A stretch of DNA of 33,104 nt from Fodinibius roseus (GCF_900129315.1 NZ_FQUS01000030.1:1-33104), one strand, 5' to 3'; positions 15,968-23,609 are shown, counted from the stretch's first letter. Translations and numbers: made by a program. The notes: generated from the letters alone by a model not told the origin.

Positions 15968-16654
15968 TTATTGTTCAAATACAAGGGCCGATGGTTCTGC
16001 ACCCAACTCTTTTAAATGTTGGATCATTGAATTGTTGAATGGTGGTGGGCCGCAGACATAAAAGTTCTGATCAAAATCATCGATGGCACCTTCCAAGTAC
16101 TCTTTATCGATAAATCCACTAAGGTACGTCAATCGAGGATTACCATGTGCCTCCGGTTTCGTCTGGGTAATAACATTAATAAAATCATCTCCTAATATAT
16201 TATTCAATTCTTCTCTGAGAATAATATCCTGCTCCGACTTATTTGCAAATATAAGCTTATTAGTTGACAGGTTATCCGTTTTATGAAGATGACGGAAGAT
16301 CGCGATAAATGGTGTAACGCCAGCACCGCCAGCCAAGAAAACCCCGGGTCCGTCATACTGGATCGTACCCCAAGAATCGCCAATTAACAACCTATCTCCC
16401 TTCTTAAGTTTGTCAAGCTCATTGGTTACCCCTCCGTGGTCTTGATATATCTTTATCGTAAACTCAAGATTCTCATCTTCCGGAAGAGAGGTAAAAGTAA
16501 ATGGACGCTTTTCTTCTCTCCAGCCTTTTTTGTCAATTGAAACCTCTGTTGCCTGTCCGGGCGTAAAAGTATAGCCGTTGGGCCTGTCAAGAGTAAAACG
16601 TTTTACATCATGTGTTATCTGTTGAATATCTACAATCGTTATTGATTCAGCCAT
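15968..16654 (-). CDS. Ferredoxin/flavin reductase-family oxidoreductase (FAD/NAD-binding)
   Basis: A 228-residue FNR-like protein. The N-terminal beta-barrel binds FAD (EEKRPFTFTSLP corresponds to the RxYS/T motif). The NAD(P) domain has FLAGGAGVTPFIAIFRHL and the C-terminal YVCGPPPFNNSMIQHL. There is no 2Fe-2S domain, so it must pass electrons to or from a separate partner such as a ferredoxin, flavodoxin or haem protein. It sits upstream of folE. Whether it supports pterin chemistry or only shares a promoter cannot be told. Confidence 0.85.
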   Translation of the reverse strand: MAESITIVDIQQITHDVKRFTLDRPNGYTFTPGQATEVSIDKKGWREEKRPFTFTSLPEDENLEFTIKIYQDHGGVTNELDKLKKGDRLLIGDSWGTIQYDGPGVFLAGGAGVTPFIAIFRHLHKTDNLSTNKLIFANKSEQDIILREELNNILGDDFINVITQTKPEAHGNPRLTYLSGFIDKEYLEGAIDDFDQNFYVCGPPPFNNSMIQHLKELGAEPSALVFEQ

Positions 16655-16680
16655 TCTTATAGAATTTAGTTAGCAGTCAT

Positions 16681-16699
16681 TGATCATTTAGATCGATCA
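16681..16699. promoter_or_regulatory. Small dyad in the divergent region before the reductase and DUF4142 genes
   Basis: TGATC at 16681-16685 and GATCA at 16695-16699 form an inverted repeat with a 9-base spacer, 27 bases upstream of the minus-strand reductase start. The 187-base divergent gap shows no clear TAnnTTTG box. Confidence 0.25.
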
Positions 16700-16841
16700 T
16701 TAGTTGGTTGGGTTACAAACTTTTTTGATGACTTAAATGACAGACTATTATTCATAGATGTTTTTTTGTAACCGATTTGCTAAGCATTGATCTAATGGGT
16801 GAGATCAACAAATTACGTTAACCCTAAATCAACAGAAAATT

Positions 16842-17381
16842 ATGGATAGCAAACACAAAATAATGACCAGCTTCGTAATGCTACTTTTAATGTTGGCATC
16901 AAATATACATGCACAGTCCAACAATAAATTCAATGATGCCGAAATTGCCGCAATAGCTGTAACTGCAAACGAGATAGACATCAAGTATGCAGAAATAGCT
17001 AAGGAAAAAAGCAACAATGAGGAAATTCTTGGCTTTGCCAATACGATGATCCAAGACCACAATGCCGTTATTGAGAAAGCCGTCGAATTAGTAAATGAGC
17101 TGGGAGTCAAACCCCAACCAAATGCATTAAGTAAAAAGTTGAATTCGGATGCGGAAGAGACAAGAAAAATGCTGCGTTCAAAAGAAGGAAAAGTGTTTAA
17201 CAAGGCTTACATAGACAATGAAGTGACATACCACAAAGCAGTGATTGACGCCATTCGCAATGTGCTAATACCTGACACTGAAAACAACCAACTTAAAGAG
17301 TTATTGCAGGCTGTACTTCCTGCCTTGGAAACTCACCTGGAGCATGCAAAAACTGTTCAACAAAATTTTGCAGGCCAATAG
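16842..17381 (+). CDS. DUF4142 exported protein (ferritin-like helical bundle)
   Basis: A 179-residue secreted protein with a signal peptide (about residues 1-24, ending ASNIHAQ). The mature part is helical: DAEIAAIAVTANEIDIKYAE, then EEILGFANTMIQDHNAVIEK, then NEVTYHKAVIDAIRNVLIP and ALETHLEHAK. His and Glu residues recur at helix positions typical of DUF4142, whose fold resembles ferritin. Its function is not established. A cupredoxin gene starts 4 bases after its stop, which suggests a shared periplasmic redox or metal role. Confidence 0.85.
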   Translation: MDSKHKIMTSFVMLLLMLASNIHAQSNNKFNDAEIAAIAVTANEIDIKYAEIAKEKSNNEEILGFANTMIQDHNAVIEKAVELVNELGVKPQPNALSKKLNSDAEETRKMLRSKEGKVFNKAYIDNEVTYHKAVIDAIRNVLIPDTENNQLKELLQAVLPALETHLEHAKTVQQNFAGQ

Positions 17382-17385
17382 GTTT

Positions 17386-17715
17386 ATGAGAAGTTTTATT
17401 ATTTCATTCCTTCTTTGTTTAGTGGTACTATTATGCGTCAGCTGCAGTTCCAAACAATCGAATAGTGAAACCCACACTGTTGAAATCAAGCAAATGAAGT
17501 TTGTGCCGGCAAAGATTGAAGTGACTCCAGGTGATTCTGTAAAGTGGATCAACAGAGATATTGTTGCCCACAATGTAGCCGAAGAAACTAATAACCTTTG
17601 GCAATCTACTGAACTACAAAATGGGGATACCTTCACCATTGAGATAAAGGAAAAAGCATCCTATCTTTGCACTTTTCATCCCGTTATGAAAGGAAAAGTA
17701 ATGCTTAAAAAATAG
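17386..17715 (+). CDS. Plastocyanin-like cupredoxin lipoprotein
   Basis: A small blue-copper protein. I use the ATG at 17386 because it gives a lipoprotein signal (RSFIISFLLCLVVLLCVSC) and follows the DUF4142 stop by 4 bases; this makes 109 residues. The copper ligands are visible: His in DIVAHNVAEE, then Cys, His and Met in SYLCTFHPVMKGKV, the type-1 Cu pattern. KQMKFVPAKIEVTPGDSVKW is the standard cupredoxin start. It probably carries electrons at the outer or inner membrane. The partner is not known; the cbb3 oxidase encoded further right is one candidate. Confidence 0.88.
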   Translation: MRSFIISFLLCLVVLLCVSCSSKQSNSETHTVEIKQMKFVPAKIEVTPGDSVKWINRDIVAHNVAEETNNLWQSTELQNGDTFTIEIKEKASYLCTFHPVMKGKVMLKK

Positions 17716-17761
17716 GTTATTTCCTGCACATCCCTACCAGCTAAAGACGAAGCTGGAGCAT

Positions 17762-17790
17762 GGCCCTGGCAATTCCAGTCAGGGCCTTTA
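17762..17790 (+). terminator. Terminator after the DUF4142-cupredoxin pair
   Basis: GGCCCTG (17762-17768) pairs with CAGGGCC (17780-17786), followed by TTTAAT. It lies 46 bases after the cupredoxin stop. Confidence 0.7.
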
Positions 17791-17815
17791 ATATATTTAA
17801 TATCAATTCGTAATA

Positions 17816-18070
17816 ATGTATATCTCAACGATCCTCTTAATCGTTATAGCAACTATCCTTGCTGGATATTTATTTTATTTATCTTTACAAGAATATAACA
17901 ACTTAAGTATCTCCTATATTTTGTCCATTATTGTTATGTATTTTTTTATTCTTTCAAGCTATCTAAAATCTGGAGAATCTTTATTCATTATAACCTCATT
18001 AGCTTTTATTATCATTTCTGAAGCTATAGGTATATTTTTTAATTGGTATTACACTGCTAATAAGTCATGA
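17816..18070 (+). CDS. Small three-helix membrane protein, unknown
   Basis: An 84-residue, very hydrophobic protein with membrane segments at about 3-22, 31-48 and 55-78. Its stop overlaps the marC start (ATGA), so it is translated with marC. I recognise no family. It could be a small partner of the MarC-like protein. Support comes from the coupling and from a clean membrane pattern. Confidence 0.6.
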   Translation: MYISTILLIVIATILAGYLFYLSLQEYNNLSISYILSIIVMYFFILSSYLKSGESLFIITSLAFIIISEAIGIFFNWYYTANKS

Positions 18071-18657
18071 CTCTTGTATCTGCAGCAATTCTTCTTTTCT
18101 TGGTAATGGACCCAGTCGGTAATATATCGTTCTATATAGCCGAACTAAAAAAAGTAAAGCCCGATCGTATAAACGCTATTGTAATAAGGGAACTTTTGAT
18201 TGCCTTAGCGGTACTGTTGGGTTTTCTGTTTGTGGGAAAATTCTTCATGCAAGTACTACCCATCTCACAGCCGGCCCTTACGGTTGGAGGTGGTGTTATA
18301 CTATTTTTGATTGCCATAAAAATGGTCTTCCCGTCCGAAGACAGCTCATTGCAAGTAAATGTAGGAGGCGAACCGTTCATTGTTCCTTTAGCCATACCCT
18401 ATGTTGCGGGTCCGTCAGCATTAGCAACAGAGTTACTTTTAATGAGCCAAGAGCCTGCACGATGGCCCGAGTGGCTCCTTGCTGTATTTTTAGCATGGCT
18501 AGCCAGTAGCATCATCATCTATTTTGGTAGTAACCTCAAACGATTCTTAAGTGAAAAAGGGTTAGTTGCCATTGAGCGACTTATGGGATTGGTGCTTATT
18601 ACGATATCCATCGAAATGTTGATGACAGGAATTCGAAAATTTGTATCTAATATCTGA
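18067..18657 (+). CDS. MarC-family integral membrane protein
   Basis: A 196-residue polytopic membrane protein of the MarC family, a normal length. Signature blocks are FLVMDPVGNISFYI at the start, ALTVGGGVILFLIAIKMVFP and PLAIPYVAGPSALATELLLM. About six membrane helices are visible. The family's physiological role is unclear; the old link to multiple antibiotic resistance was not confirmed. It converges on sugE, with its terminator stem including its own stop codon. Confidence 0.88.
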   Translation: MTLVSAAILLFLVMDPVGNISFYIAELKKVKPDRINAIVIRELLIALAVLLGFLFVGKFFMQVLPISQPALTVGGGVILFLIAIKMVFPSEDSSLQVNVGGEPFIVPLAIPYVAGPSALATELLLMSQEPARWPEWLLAVFLAWLASSIIIYFGSNLKRFLSEKGLVAIERLMGLVLITISIEMLMTGIRKFVSNI

Positions 18658-18701
18658 AATGGCTTAGATACAAATTAGTAATCGGTGAATCAGATATTTT
18701 T
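18649..18701 (+). terminator. Terminator overlapping the end of marC
   Basis: AATATCTGA (18649-18657, containing the marC TGA) pairs perfectly with TCAGATATT (18690-18698), followed by T to 18701. The loop is long (32 bases). Confidence 0.5.
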
Positions 18702-18713
18702 GGGGGGGGGGGG
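18702..18713. repeat. Run of twelve G between convergent marC and sugE
   Basis: A 12-base G homopolymer at 18702-18713 ends one base before the sugE stop (18715) on the minus strand. Such a tract is prone to slippage and to sequencing error. Confidence 0.9.
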
Positions 18714-18714
18714 A

Positions 18715-19032
18715 TTATTCTTGAATTAATTGAAGGCCTACAATACCGATAAGGATCAGGCTAATACAGAAGAATTTGGCCGTAGTGGCTGGTTCATCAA
18801 ATAGATAAATACCAAATATTACGGTACCAATGGCTCCAATTCCTGTCCAAACAGCATATGCTATACCAACCGGCAATGTTTTTAAAGCGAAACCAAGCAA
18901 AGCGACACTGAGAATCATGGAAACTCCTGTAAAAACAGACGGCCAAAATTTTGTAAATCCCTCAGTATATTTTAAGCCTACAGCCCAACCTATTTCAAAT
19001 AATCCGGCAACAAATAAATATATCCAAGACAT
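18715..19032 (-). CDS. sugE: SugE/Gdx-type SMR transporter, likely guanidinium exporter
   Basis: A 105-residue small multidrug resistance protein with four membrane helices. I chose the ATG at 19032 (SWIYLFVAGLFEIGWAVGLKY) because an upstream in-frame ATG would lie inside the leader hairpins. Glu13 in the first helix (in FEIGWAVGLKYTEGF) is the essential proton/substrate residue, and this helix pattern fits the SugE/Gdx branch rather than EmrE. AYAVWTGIGAIGTVIFGI and FDEP are also typical. Gdx proteins export guanidinium in exchange for protons. The two ACGR hairpins just upstream support that substrate strongly. Confidence 0.9.
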   Translation of the reverse strand: MSWIYLFVAGLFEIGWAVGLKYTEGFTKFWPSVFTGVSMILSVALLGFALKTLPVGIAYAVWTGIGAIGTVIFGIYLFDEPATTAKFFCISLILIGIVGLQLIQE

Positions 19033-19047
19033 GTTTCTGTATTTCTT

Positions 19048-19092
19048 TGAGGCCGTCCCCATTGAAAAAAAGAGAGGTAAGGTCGTCCCTAC
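19048..19092 (-). ncRNA. Guanidine-II (mini-ykkC) riboswitch candidate in the sugE leader
   Basis: On the minus strand two hairpins stand in tandem. The first (19092-19077) has a GTAGGG/CCTTAC stem (one G-U pair) and an ACGA loop. The second (19061-19048) has a TGGGG/CCTCA stem (one G-U pair) and an ACGG loop. They are separated by 15 bases. Two short stems, each capped by an ACGR tetraloop, are the definition of the guanidine-II class, which normally precedes guanidinium exporters, exactly as here. The second hairpin ends 15 bases before the sugE ATG, so control of translation initiation is likely. Confidence 0.85.
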
Positions 19093-19106
19093 TTCAAATT
19101 AATTGT

Positions 19107-19136
19107 CAAAATAACGGTATAGTTAATGATAGACAA
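19107..19136 (-). promoter_or_regulatory. Promoter of the riboswitch-sugE transcript
   Basis: Minus strand TTG (19136-19134), 19 bases, then TTATTTTG (19114-19107), one mismatch from TAnnTTTG. The predicted transcript would begin a few bases before the first riboswitch hairpin. Confidence 0.5.
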
Positions 19137-19153
19137 TTGATTTAGTTGTACTG

Positions 19154-19867
19154 CTACTGATTTATCTTCCTCATTATATTAAACACCAACCGATCACATT
19201 CCGTCCCGAGAAAGTTAAATATTTCTGTATCAGTTACCGTTCGCTCAATTTCTTCCTGAAGCATCTTCTTTGCTCGATGAAGTCTTACCTTTACGTTCGA
19301 TTCTGTAAGATCCAGACAGTCGGCTGTTTCTTTGGTATCCATATGTTCCACCTCACGCATTAAATATACTGAGCGATACTTCGGCGGCAAGGTAGCTACA
19401 ACTTGTTCCAGCAGCTGACGAAAATCGTGTTGAATAGTCTTATCCTCAGGCGTGTTATTTCTATTTATCGTATGCTCATTCATAGGAGTATCTCCTTCAA
19501 CTAATTGAAGTTCAGCATTTCGCTTTTTTCCATTCAGATATTTTAGTGCTTCATTAATAGCGATACGAGTGATCCAGGTCGAAAATTTTGCATCACCACG
19601 AAACGAGCATAAATTTTCAAATGCTTTCATATATGTTATCTGAAGCGTGTCCTTGACCGCCTCCTCATCCGATATGTACGATCGCTGGATACGAAATAAT
19701 CGCTGGTTATACCTGCGCATTAATACCTCAAAAAGCTGAGTAGAGCCCTTCAAAATTTTGTGAATTATCTCGCTATCTGATACACCACTATATTTCTCGA
19801 CCGAAACAAAGTTATATTTCTTTATTTTAGATGTTTTATCTACAGATCTTAGCATACGCTTCCTCAT
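19154..19867 (-). CDS. ECF-type RNA polymerase sigma factor
   Basis: A 237-residue sigma-70-family ECF factor. Region 2 spans about residues 28-95: SDSEIIHKILKGSTQLFEVL, then AVKDTLQITYMKAFENLCSF and FSTWITRIAINEALKYL. Region 4 is at about 155-205, with LPPKYRSVYLMREVEHMDTKE and LTESNVKVRLHRAKKML. The N-terminal 26 residues are extra. The C-terminus (TDTEIFNFLGTECDRLVFNIM) resembles a short zinc-finger anti-sigma start and may be self-regulatory. No separate anti-sigma gene is adjacent, so its trigger is unknown. Confidence 0.9.
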   Translation of the reverse strand: MRKRMLRSVDKTSKIKKYNFVSVEKYSGVSDSEIIHKILKGSTQLFEVLMRRYNQRLFRIQRSYISDEEAVKDTLQITYMKAFENLCSFRGDAKFSTWITRIAINEALKYLNGKKRNAELQLVEGDTPMNEHTINRNNTPEDKTIQHDFRQLLEQVVATLPPKYRSVYLMREVEHMDTKETADCLDLTESNVKVRLHRAKKMLQEEIERTVTDTEIFNFLGTECDRLVFNIMRKINQ

Positions 19868-19902
19868 TTATTTATAGCATAATTCCATCCTATTAGATAC
19901 CG

Positions 19903-19910
19903 CAAAGGTA
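19903..19910 (-). promoter_or_regulatory. -7 box of the sigma-factor gene
   Basis: Minus-strand TACCTTTG, a perfect TAnnTTTG match, 36-43 bases upstream of the start codon. The -33 element is not clear. The same TACCTTTG is found in front of fdxA. Confidence 0.4.
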
Positions 19911-20010
19911 AATAAGGTTACAAACCAAAAGTCGATCACCTTAGATAGTTCTTCATCCTCCATCTGCATCATTGAAAATATATCCTAATCAATCATCACG
20001 CACCTTCTCA

Positions 20011-20046
20011 TAAAACTGTGAACAAGATGTTTTACATCCTGTTCAC
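20011..20046 (-). terminator. Terminator of the cbb3 oxidase operon
   Basis: On the minus strand GTGAACAGGATG (20046-20035) pairs with CATCTTGTTCAC (20029-20018) with one mismatch and a 5-base loop, then AGTTTTAT. It lies 39 bases after the ccoP stop. Confidence 0.7.
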
Positions 20047-20084
20047 TTTGTATGTCATTTATCACTTGTTATTTAATAATGCAA

Positions 20085-20909
20085 TTAATTTCCTTCCGCT
20101 CTAACTTCTCCTACTTCCTCAGCAGTTACCGTCGGGGCATCATTTCCCCAGCTGGTCCGTTCGTGATTGATAATAGCCGCCACCTCTTCATCCGAAAGTT
20201 GCTCGGAAAATGGAGGCATTGCTGCGGAATATTCGACCCCCTCTATAGGTTCCCCTTCCATACCAAATAGAATAATTTCTATATGTCTGGTGGGGTCTTC
20301 ATCCGTTACAACCGGATCACCAGCCAGTGGAGGAAAAGCTCCGGTCACCCCTTCACCATTACCCTGGTGACAACTTGAGCAACTGGTTCGATAAAGGGTA
20401 GCACCTAAATTAGCTTTTTCGGTTGCACTATCGGGTGAGGAAGAGCTCGAACTTTGATCACCATAAAACATACTATAGGTAGGGGATTCCGCATACTCAT
20501 CCGGCGCTGTCCATTGTTGGGTAATATAAAACGTACTCCATGCCACAATAACCAATAGTAGCACCCAAGCCCATGTTGGAACTGGTGCAGGTGTCTCAGC
20601 ACGGGAAGGTTGCCAATAAGGTTCCTTTGCTCCACCATATGCATTAAGTAAAATAGGTACCCTACCCTCCAGTACATCGTTTTCTTGTAGCCCATCCACA
20701 TCAATGCCAGGGCCGTTTCGTACTTCAAATGGTATCGTTTTTACTCCCTCCTTACCAGATGAATCAGTCGCAACGACCTTAATTACATGGGGACCATCTT
20801 CTAGTTGCGTTGTATCCAGTTCGAACCTAACGGGGGGACGGTATGATACAATAGGTTCTTCTTGGTCGTCTAAATATACATGTATTAAATTGCTGTTGTC
20901 GGTAGACAT
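20085..20909 (-). CDS. CcoP-like subunit: Ig-like domain, one membrane helix and one cytochrome c domain
   Basis: A 274-residue subunit of the cbb3-type oxidase, last in the operon. Residues 1-90 form an Ig-like beta-sandwich (VRFELDTTQLEDGPHVIKVV, then ATDSSGKEGVKTIPFEV). A single membrane helix lies at about 111-130. A Ser-rich linker follows, then one class I cytochrome c with CSSCH at 177-181 and a Met ligand region (AAMPPF). There is no signal peptide ahead of the Ig domain, so its side of the membrane is uncertain; if the helix is the only anchor, it is probably cytoplasmic. Canonical CcoP has two haem domains. Here one of them seems to have moved onto CcoO. Confidence 0.8.
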   Translation of the reverse strand: MSTDNSNLIHVYLDDQEEPIVSYRPPVRFELDTTQLEDGPHVIKVVATDSSGKEGVKTIPFEVRNGPGIDVDGLQENDVLEGRVPILLNAYGGAKEPYWQPSRAETPAPVPTWAWVLLLVIVAWSTFYITQQWTAPDEYAESPTYSMFYGDQSSSSSSPDSATEKANLGATLYRTSCSSCHQGNGEGVTGAFPPLAGDPVVTDEDPTRHIEIILFGMEGEPIEGVEYSAAMPPFSEQLSDEEVAAIINHERTSWGNDAPTVTAEEVGEVRAEGN

Positions 20910-20921
20910 TTTAAATACCTG

Positions 20922-21146
20922 TTAATTTTCCTCATTTAATATCTTGCGTTTAATATGATCTTCTGACTGCTCCCCCGGCCAAATAAACCATTTAATGGTA
21001 TAGTAGACGACACCAACGACTATTAGAGATGAAACAATTAACACCAGATAGTAAAGAGGTCCATCGGGTGGAGCATATTCACGTCCCTCACTAGAAGTTG
21101 AAAACTCATTTGCTTGTTGTATTAGTGTTAATAGTAATGGAAACAT
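20922..21146 (-). CDS. Small single-helix oxidase subunit (CcoQ-like position)
   Basis: A 74-residue protein with a hydrophobic segment at about 31-53 (PLYYLVLIVSSLIVVGVVYY) and a charged C-terminal tail. It lies between ccoO (3-base gap) and ccoP (12-base gap), the place normally taken by CcoQ, a small cbb3 stability subunit. Sequence alone does not prove homology; the call is from size, topology and position. Confidence 0.65.
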   Translation of the reverse strand: MFPLLLTLIQQANEFSTSSEGREYAPPDGPLYYLVLIVSSLIVVGVVYYTIKWFIWPGEQSEDHIKRKILNEEN

Positions 21147-21149
21147 GCG

Positions 21150-22166
21150 CTACTCCTCCTCGGCAGTAATTTCATTGAGTTCATCATTATTTCTGACTTC
21201 TGCTACATCTTCTGCGGTAATAGTTGGAGCATCATTTCCCCAGCTGGTTCTTTCATGATTAATTACCGCAGCAACTTCTTCATCTGATAATGTCTGTTCA
21301 AATGGCTGCATAATTCCGCTATAATTTTCACCCTCAATTGGCACGCCCTGCATACCGTAGAGCACAGCACGAATATGATCGGTCGGATCCTCATCCGTAA
21401 CTACAGGATCACCCACTAATGAAGGGAAAGCTCCCTGAACTCCCTCCCCATTATTTTGATGGCACGAAGCACAATTATTAGAATAGATAGATGCCCCATC
21501 AATCGTTTTTTTCTGACTTTCTGATATTTCTTTGCTGGTTTCTTCATTAGAAACTGAACTTGCAGGAGCGTCCATAGGTACTTGTTTGAGTGATTGTAGA
21601 TAAGCAACTAATGCCTCTGCCTTTTCTGTTGCTACAAGTTGTCCTTGCTCAGGAGCATAATCTTCCGGCATGGAAACTACAGTCTCATCGGATCCGGGGC
21701 TCTTCTTTACCTCAAAAAGCCAGGGGTATGACGGCATAATAGATTCTTCAACAACAGACCGGGGATTATATAAATGCATATAATGCCAAACAGCACTCGG
21801 TTGGCGCTCTCCAACATTACTCAAATCCGGACCTGTTCGCTCACTACCTAAAACTGCTGGCGTTTGACGCCATATATCCTGCCTGTCAATACGAGCATAG
21901 TCGCCTGGTGCTGAAGGACGGCCCCAGTTTTCATCCATCTCTATAGGTCGTACTTGTTGTGTATGACAATAAACACATCCTTCACCGATAAACACATTAA
22001 GACCTTTTCGTTCTATATCGGTCATTGGCTCACTTGCCGGAAGAGGCTCATTTTCTCTTTGTACCCACAAAGCGGGAAGTACTGAAATAATCAAACTCAG
22101 GAAAATAAACCCCCAAAAAATAGTACCAAACAGCAGCTTATGATTTTTGTGAAAGTCAAACTTCAT
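21150..22166 (-). CDS. ccoO: CcoO-like cytochrome c subunit with an extra C-terminal cytochrome c domain
   Basis: A 338-residue membrane-anchored cytochrome. Residues 1-35 give a membrane helix. The CcoO domain has CVYCHTQQVRPI (haem site 64-68), GRPSAPGDY, RTGPDLSNVG and a Met ligand in IMPSYPWLF. Canonical CcoO ends near residue 210. Here an acidic linker leads to a second domain with CASCH at 232-236, then GVQGAFPSLVGDPVVTDEDP and VAAVINHERTSWGNDAPT. This extra domain is nearly the same as the cytochrome domain of the neighbouring CcoP-like protein, pointing to a duplication within the operon. Both haem motifs are intact. Confidence 0.88.
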   Translation of the reverse strand: MKFDFHKNHKLLFGTIFWGFIFLSLIISVLPALWVQRENEPLPASEPMTDIERKGLNVFIGEGCVYCHTQQVRPIEMDENWGRPSAPGDYARIDRQDIWRQTPAVLGSERTGPDLSNVGERQPSAVWHYMHLYNPRSVVEESIMPSYPWLFEVKKSPGSDETVVSMPEDYAPEQGQLVATEKAEALVAYLQSLKQVPMDAPASSVSNEETSKEISESQKKTIDGASIYSNNCASCHQNNGEGVQGAFPSLVGDPVVTDEDPTDHIRAVLYGMQGVPIEGENYSGIMQPFEQTLSDEEVAAVINHERTSWGNDAPTITAEDVAEVRNNDELNEITAEEE

Positions 22167-22178
22167 TGTATATCAAAT

Positions 22179-23609
22179 TTAAGATTGAGAAACTTGTGTT
22201 AGCTTTTCCCATGTTGAGGGACGCATTTTCCAAACGTTGTAAGCGAATATCAGATGTGACAGGAACATCATAGTACCACCAATAGCTCTCCAAACCCAGT
22301 ATGGGGTCATCAAATTAACAGACTCCATAAATGATTCTCCGGCAATCCAACTTAAACCCTGCAGGGTTCCTCCTATCATCAACGGAATGCTGTAAACGAG
22401 TATACCGATGAGGGCTAACCAGAAATGAGCTCCCACCGCCAGCTGCGGAGGCTCACTTCCCGTCAATCGAGGAATTAATCCATAGATCCCACCCCAAATT
22501 AGAAATGCTACAAATCCATACATGCTCATATGGGAATGGGCGATCGTAAAGTTTGTAAAGTGCCATACTTTATTAAGGGATCGAAAAGCTTCAAGGGTAC
22601 CCTGATAAGACACAATAGCGTAAAATATTACGCCAACAAGTATAAATGGTAACGAATAGCTTCGAGCAAAGGAACGCCAACTACCCTTCATTGTAAGAAG
22701 AAAGTTTCCTGTACCTGCAGTTACAGGTACGATCATTCCAACGCTAAAAACAATAGCAACTGTTTGAATCCACCAAGGGATGGGACTAAATACAAAGTGG
22801 TGTGATCCAATCATGGTGTAAAAAATCATCTGAGTCCAGAATGCTAACACTCCCAGAGAGTATGAATATATCGGCTTGTTAAGCAGCTTCGGAAGGAAAT
22901 AGTAAGTGAGCCCTAATACCATGGGCGTAAACCACTGTCCAACTCCCTGGTGCATATAGTAACCCTGAATAACGGTTTGGCTAATACCATCCTTTTGGTA
23001 ACCCGGTAGATATGCGATACTTACTAATATGATCGTCCATAAACAGGCTGCAAGGATATACCAATTGGAAATATAAATCTCTGTTACCTTTCTATCCGCT
23101 ATTGTTTTATATAGGTTGTAGGCTACCAATATGAGCCCCCCTGCAAATAATGCAAAGATAGGCCAGATTATTTCTCTGTACTCCTGGCCGCCATTATTTA
23201 TACCCATCATTAAGCTTATAACTCCAAAGAGAACTGAGATATTCATCAATCCCAGGCTTGTCCATCCCAGTCGGTAGCTATAGAGTTCGCGTTGGCTTGT
23301 ACGTGGAACGACATAAAGGGCAAGGGCAATCATCGCCTGCGATAGAAATCCCCAAAACAGCACATTAGTGTGAACCGGCCGCAACCTTCCAAAAGAAAGC
23401 CAGGAAACGGAATCTAATTCCGGCCAAACAAATTTAAATCCTACATATTCACCGACAAGCGTTCCAAAAACCAACCAGAAGGCAGATAGAGCTACAAATG
23501 AGAAGATAAGCCTAATCGACTCTAAAGAAGTATCTATTCGTTCTCCCACCTTTGATTTTTCAACCGTCAGTGGTCGTTGTTCAGATAGTACAGCTGATTT
23601 TTTTTCCAT
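22179..23609 (-). CDS. ccoN: cbb3-type cytochrome c oxidase catalytic subunit CcoN
   Basis: A 476-residue, 12-helix haem-copper oxidase subunit. The low-spin haem ligands are His80 (RLRPVHTN) and His360. His358 in FTIAHSH ligates the high-spin haem. The CuB ligands are His220 (GYYMHQGVG) and His270-His271 (GSHHF). Tyr264, six residues before the HH pair, matches the cross-linked Tyr of cbb3 enzymes and argues for an O2 reductase rather than a NO reductase. The FTNFTIAHSH block differs from the proteobacterial HYTDWTIGHVH, so this belongs to a divergent branch. It starts the ccoNOQP cluster. Confidence 0.9.
   Translation of the reverse strand: MEKKSAVLSEQRPLTVEKSKVGERIDTSLESIRLIFSFVALSAFWLVFGTLVGEYVGFKFVWPELDSVSWLSFGRLRPVHTNVLFWGFLSQAMIALALYVVPRTSQRELYSYRLGWTSLGLMNISVLFGVISLMMGINNGGQEYREIIWPIFALFAGGLILVAYNLYKTIADRKVTEIYISNWYILAACLWTIILVSIAYLPGYQKDGISQTVIQGYYMHQGVGQWFTPMVLGLTYYFLPKLLNKPIYSYSLGVLAFWTQMIFYTMIGSHHFVFSPIPWWIQTVAIVFSVGMIVPVTAGTGNFLLTMKGSWRSFARSYSLPFILVGVIFYAIVSYQGTLEAFRSLNKVWHFTNFTIAHSHMSMYGFVAFLIWGGIYGLIPRLTGSEPPQLAVGAHFWLALIGILVYSIPLMIGGTLQGLSWIAGESFMESVNLMTPYWVWRAIGGTMMFLSHLIFAYNVWKMRPSTWEKLTQVSQS

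Noticed and set aside
19033-19062. Longer N-terminus for SugE
   Set aside because: The extra ten codons run through the second riboswitch hairpin, and the family starts at SWIYL.
22179-23609. Nitric oxide reductase (NorB-like) instead of cbb3 oxidase
   Set aside because: Tyr264 six residues before the His-His pair and the RPVHTN block match cbb3, and CcoO and CcoP partners follow.
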